From positions 868,001-932,000 of the forward strand of contig OZ244815.1 in NCBI GenBank assembly GCA_965220235.1: a stretch of 64,000 nt of DNA, in the 5' to 3' direction. The notes beneath the pieces were generated by a model. It was not told where the DNA came from and ran no database searches. It saw only the letters and a list, made by a program, of their open reading frames with translations. This DNA comes from Bin55 sp965220235. GTDB taxonomy: Bacteria > Pseudomonadota > Gammaproteobacteria > Pseudomonadales > Azotimanducaceae. Positions 61,829 through 64,000 of this stretch are shown here, one piece after another (the stretch's first letter is position 1; every line of letters begins with the position of its first letter). The translations under genes were made by a program, and so were the position numbers.

Positions 61829-63483
61829 GCGACTTCAACGTCGTCATTCCTGATGTCGGAGAAGCCCAGGATGTCGAGGTCATCGAGATTTGCGTGGAGA
61901 TCGGTCAGCAAGTCGAAATCGACGATGCGTTATTAGTCATTGAATCCGATAAAGCATCGATGGAGGTTCCATCACCGAAAGCCGGTACGGTGAAGTCAAT
62001 TGATGTCAAACTCGGAGACATCATCGATACCGGGGATCTGGTTGCGGTATTGGAAGTAGCGGCGACAGAGGAAGAGCCCTCTCCAGCATCTGATACGCCG
62101 TCAGTCGAACGAATTAGTGACGCCCACGAAGCGGCAGATTCCAAAAAAGCCGACGACGCCGACGACGCGATTCCCCAATCGACAACCGCGGACGGTCACG
62201 GAGACCTGTTTGAAATCCGCTTGCCGGAATTAGGTGATGTCGAGGACGTTGAGGTCATCGAAGTGCTTGTCGAGGTCGGCCAGTCAGTGTCCTCCGATCA
62301 AGCACTCATCGTGCTCGAGTCTGATAAAGCCACGATGGAGATCCCGTCCTCTGTAGAAGGTGTACTAGAGAGTCTCGAAGTGGCAGTTGGCGATAAGGTC
62401 ACCGACCATACCCTCGTCGCGATCATCAGAGTCGTAGGCGCACGGTCAGAACCTGCGACGAACCAACCGTCAGTTCCTGTTGAAACTTCAACTGCCTCTG
62501 AAGCAACGGTGGGATCTGAACCAGTCGTACCTGACGAAGTCGATCACGTTTCGACAGAAGACGAAACGACGCGCGATCGAGCTGCTGCTGTCTACGCCGG
62601 TCCTGCAGTGAGGCGATTGGCACGAGAACTAGGCGTTGATCTATCCGTGGTTAATGGTTCGGGCGTTCGTGGTCGCATCGTCAAAGACGATGTGAAGCTC
62701 TACGTCAAATCCGAGATGCTCAAACCAGCCGTGGAGGTTTCGACGGCTGGACTACCAGAGGTTGAATATCCAGATTTCTCAAGATTCGGTGAGACAGAGG
62801 AAGTTCCGCTCACGCGCATGCAGTCGCGAGGCGCGGAGAACTTGGTGCGCAGTTGGCTAAACGTAGTACACGTAACCCAACACGACGAAGCAGACGTAAC
62901 TGAGCTTGAGGAATTCCGTGTCGAGTTGAATGATCAAGGTCAACTTGGTGAACAACGGTTAACGGCACTTCCTTTCATTCTCAAAGCATGTGCGTCGACG
63001 CTTCGTGAACACCCGCGATTTAACGCGTCGATTAATCCCTCGCTGAAGACACTCATACTGAAAAAGTACATTCACATCGGTGTTGCGGTCGATACTCCTG
63101 AAGGTTTAGTCGTGCCGGTCATACGAGATGTTCTCGATAAAGGACTGCGTGATCTTGCATCTGAACTCGATACACTCAGTACCGCAGCACGTGAGAAGAA
63201 ACTCACACCTGATCAGATCAGTGGAGCTAGTTTTACGGTCTCGAGTTTAGGACGGATTGGTGGGACAGGCTTCACGCCGATCATCAATGCGCCAGAGGTA
63301 GCGATACTCGGGGTAGCGAGGTTGGCAACGAAGCCTGTTTGGGACGGCACGACATTCGAACCAAGGAAGATACTACCGTTATCACTTTCGTATGACCATC
63401 GCGCGATCAACGGTGCGGAGGGTGGTCGCTTCATGCAATCGCTCGTTGAGAAACTCGGTGATGTAAGACGATTGATCCTATAG
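61825..63483 (+). CDS. aceF: Pyruvate dehydrogenase E2 component
   Basis: Dihydrolipoyl acetyltransferase with two lipoyl domains: lipoyl lysines K43 (ESDKASMEVPS) and K168 (ESDKATMEIPS). An acidic/Ala-rich linker follows each, then the E1/E3-binding domain (AGPAVRRLARELGVDLSVVN, about 265-305) and the catalytic domain ending SLSYDHRAINGAEGGRF. Asn in place of Asp in HRxxNG is also seen in Azotobacter-type enzymes. 552 residues. E3 (lpd) does not follow within the window. Confidence 0.96.
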   Translation: MSDFNVVIPDVGEAQDVEVIEICVEIGQQVEIDDALLVIESDKASMEVPSPKAGTVKSIDVKLGDIIDTGDLVAVLEVAATEEEPSPASDTPSVERISDAHEAADSKKADDADDAIPQSTTADGHGDLFEIRLPELGDVEDVEVIEVLVEVGQSVSSDQALIVLESDKATMEIPSSVEGVLESLEVAVGDKVTDHTLVAIIRVVGARSEPATNQPSVPVETSTASEATVGSEPVVPDEVDHVSTEDETTRDRAAAVYAGPAVRRLARELGVDLSVVNGSGVRGRIVKDDVKLYVKSEMLKPAVEVSTAGLPEVEYPDFSRFGETEEVPLTRMQSRGAENLVRSWLNVVHVTQHDEADVTELEEFRVELNDQGQLGEQRLTALPFILKACASTLREHPRFNASINPSLKTLILKKYIHIGVAVDTPEGLVVPVIRDVLDKGLRDLASELDTLSTAAREKKLTPDQISGASFTVSSLGRIGGTGFTPIINAPEVAILGVARLATKPVWDGTTFEPRKILPLSLSYDHRAINGAEGGRFMQSLVEKLGDVRRLIL

Positions 63484-63633
63484 TCGAACCAAGCCCTAAA
63501 TCATTAATTAGCTGAACTACTAGAGTTATTTACTGGCTTTTTACCATCTAGCGATCCAACGTCTAAGCAGTCACGGAGGAGCACCGGTACTTTTCGAGGG
63601 TTCGAATATCGAAGAACAGAACTCGCGGTATTA

Positions 63634-63675
63634 CTGTGAAATATTGAAGTGTGACTTCGAAATTTCACAGTTTTT
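63634..63675 (+). terminator. Rho-independent terminator of aceEF
   Basis: A 9-bp outer stem (CTGTGAAAT / ATTTCACAG) encloses an inner 5-bp stem (GAAGT/ACTTC, GTG loop) and is followed by five Ts. It lies about 150 bases after aceF in a 479-base gap with no other gene I can support, so the aceEF transcript ends before any lpd gene. Confidence 0.8.
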
Positions 63676-63962
63676 AATCGATGATCTACGTTGAAAAAGT
63701 CCTCGTTTAAATCATCGTGGCACATGCGATGAAGCCATAAAGTCATTAGATCAGTTATTTAATGCACCTATCACCGCAGGGCGGTTGATGTCTCGAAGGA
63801 ACATCCGGTTTTAGTGATTAGAACCTTCGACGGGCGGTCGCATGCATTGGGTTGTAAAGCCATCTGAGAGACGTGTACGCGATTTAACTCGCAGACTAAG
63901 CAACTCGTCGCTGACCATCCTCTATGCTTCGCACCGTTATTAATCGAGAGGACCCCTACATC

Positions 63963-64000
63963 GTGGCGTATGAACAAATCATCGTTGACACAGACGGACG
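63963..64000 (+). CDS. Start of a probable enoyl-CoA hydratase (partial)
   Basis: Only 12 codons are inside the window. GTG 63963 is preceded by GAGAGGA at a 10-base spacing and reads MAYEQIIVDTDG, the typical opening of enoyl-CoA hydratase/isomerase proteins. The overlapping ATG 63970 frame (MNKSSLTQ) has no such likeness. Confidence 0.5.
   Translation, partial: MAYEQIIVDTDG

Noticed and set aside
63360..63440. AceF catalytic motif with Asn instead of Asp as an inactivating change
   Set aside because: HRxxNG is also known in active Azotobacter-type E2 enzymes, so it is not a sign of loss of function.
63504..63977. Minus-strand frames in the region after aceF
   Set aside because: No recognisable domain, and they cross the terminator and the start of the probable enoyl-CoA hydratase.

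Overview
The window looks like a chromosome segment of a free-living, probably marine, gammaproteobacterium related to Pseudomonadales. This rests on gene order and gene content only; there is no rRNA or marker tree here. The evidence is an rnfABCDG-E-nth block beside metG and mrp/apbC, a DUF2066-pgsA-hda block beside purM, a dciA-secA pair, a yacG-coaE-pilD-tRNA-Thr-nadC-ampD block, a ygfZ/sdhE divergent pair, and a homodimeric AceE with a two-lipoyl AceF. Base composition is near 50% GC in the core, with an AT-richer stretch at about 7.4-8.7 kb and 10.4-10.5 kb. GTG and TTG starts are common, and genes are tightly packed with many 4-base stop/start overlaps.

Layout. 1-6.5 kb: an ankyrin protein cut by the window edge, argD-argF, a PatB-type C-S lyase and a double-length class III CoA-transferase. 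6.6-11.2 kb: an accessory stretch with a zeta-toxin-like kinase, a 2-TM (SLATT-like) protein and a GIY-YIG protein separated by a 20-C homopolymer, a hipBA toxin-antitoxin pair, then VOC and CPBP proteins. 12.2-24.7 kb: grxD, rnt, argG, an orphan MNT nucleotidyltransferase, then metG-rnfABCDG, two inserted catabolic genes (LLM oxidoreductase, mmsA), rnfE and nth. 24.8-33.1 kb: apbC-dcd, purM, DUF2066-pgsA-hda, a Firmicutes-like second type of MurG, and mnmC. 33.1-43.4 kb: amidohydrolase, desaturase, argS, cyclophilin, pdxJ, yciB, ygfZ/sdhE and two PhyH-type dioxygenases. 43.5-55.2 kb: dciA/secA, a GNAT, argJ, yacG-coaE-pilD with a degenerate pilin, tRNA-Thr(CGU), nadC and an ABC exporter. 55.3-64 kb: ampD, a ROK kinase, a second ankyrin protein, an acidic exported protein, aceEF with a clear terminator, and the first codons of a probable enoyl-CoA hydratase.

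How the genes work together. Arginine synthesis is dispersed (argD-argF, argG, argJ) with argS also present. Rnf links NADH and ferredoxin/flavoprotein redox to ion transport. AceEF feeds acetyl-CoA, but no lpd follows directly. AmpD with a ROK sugar kinase suggests cell-wall sugar recycling. MmsA, the CoA-transferase, the PhyH enzymes and the enoyl-CoA hydratase point to use of small organic acids and lipids.

The most unusual points are the poly-C tract between two effector-like genes, the interrupted and shortened Rnf system, and a pilin that has lost its cleavage signal in the position where pilA normally sits while pilB and pilC are gone. No CRISPR array, insertion sequence, rRNA or riboswitch was recognised.
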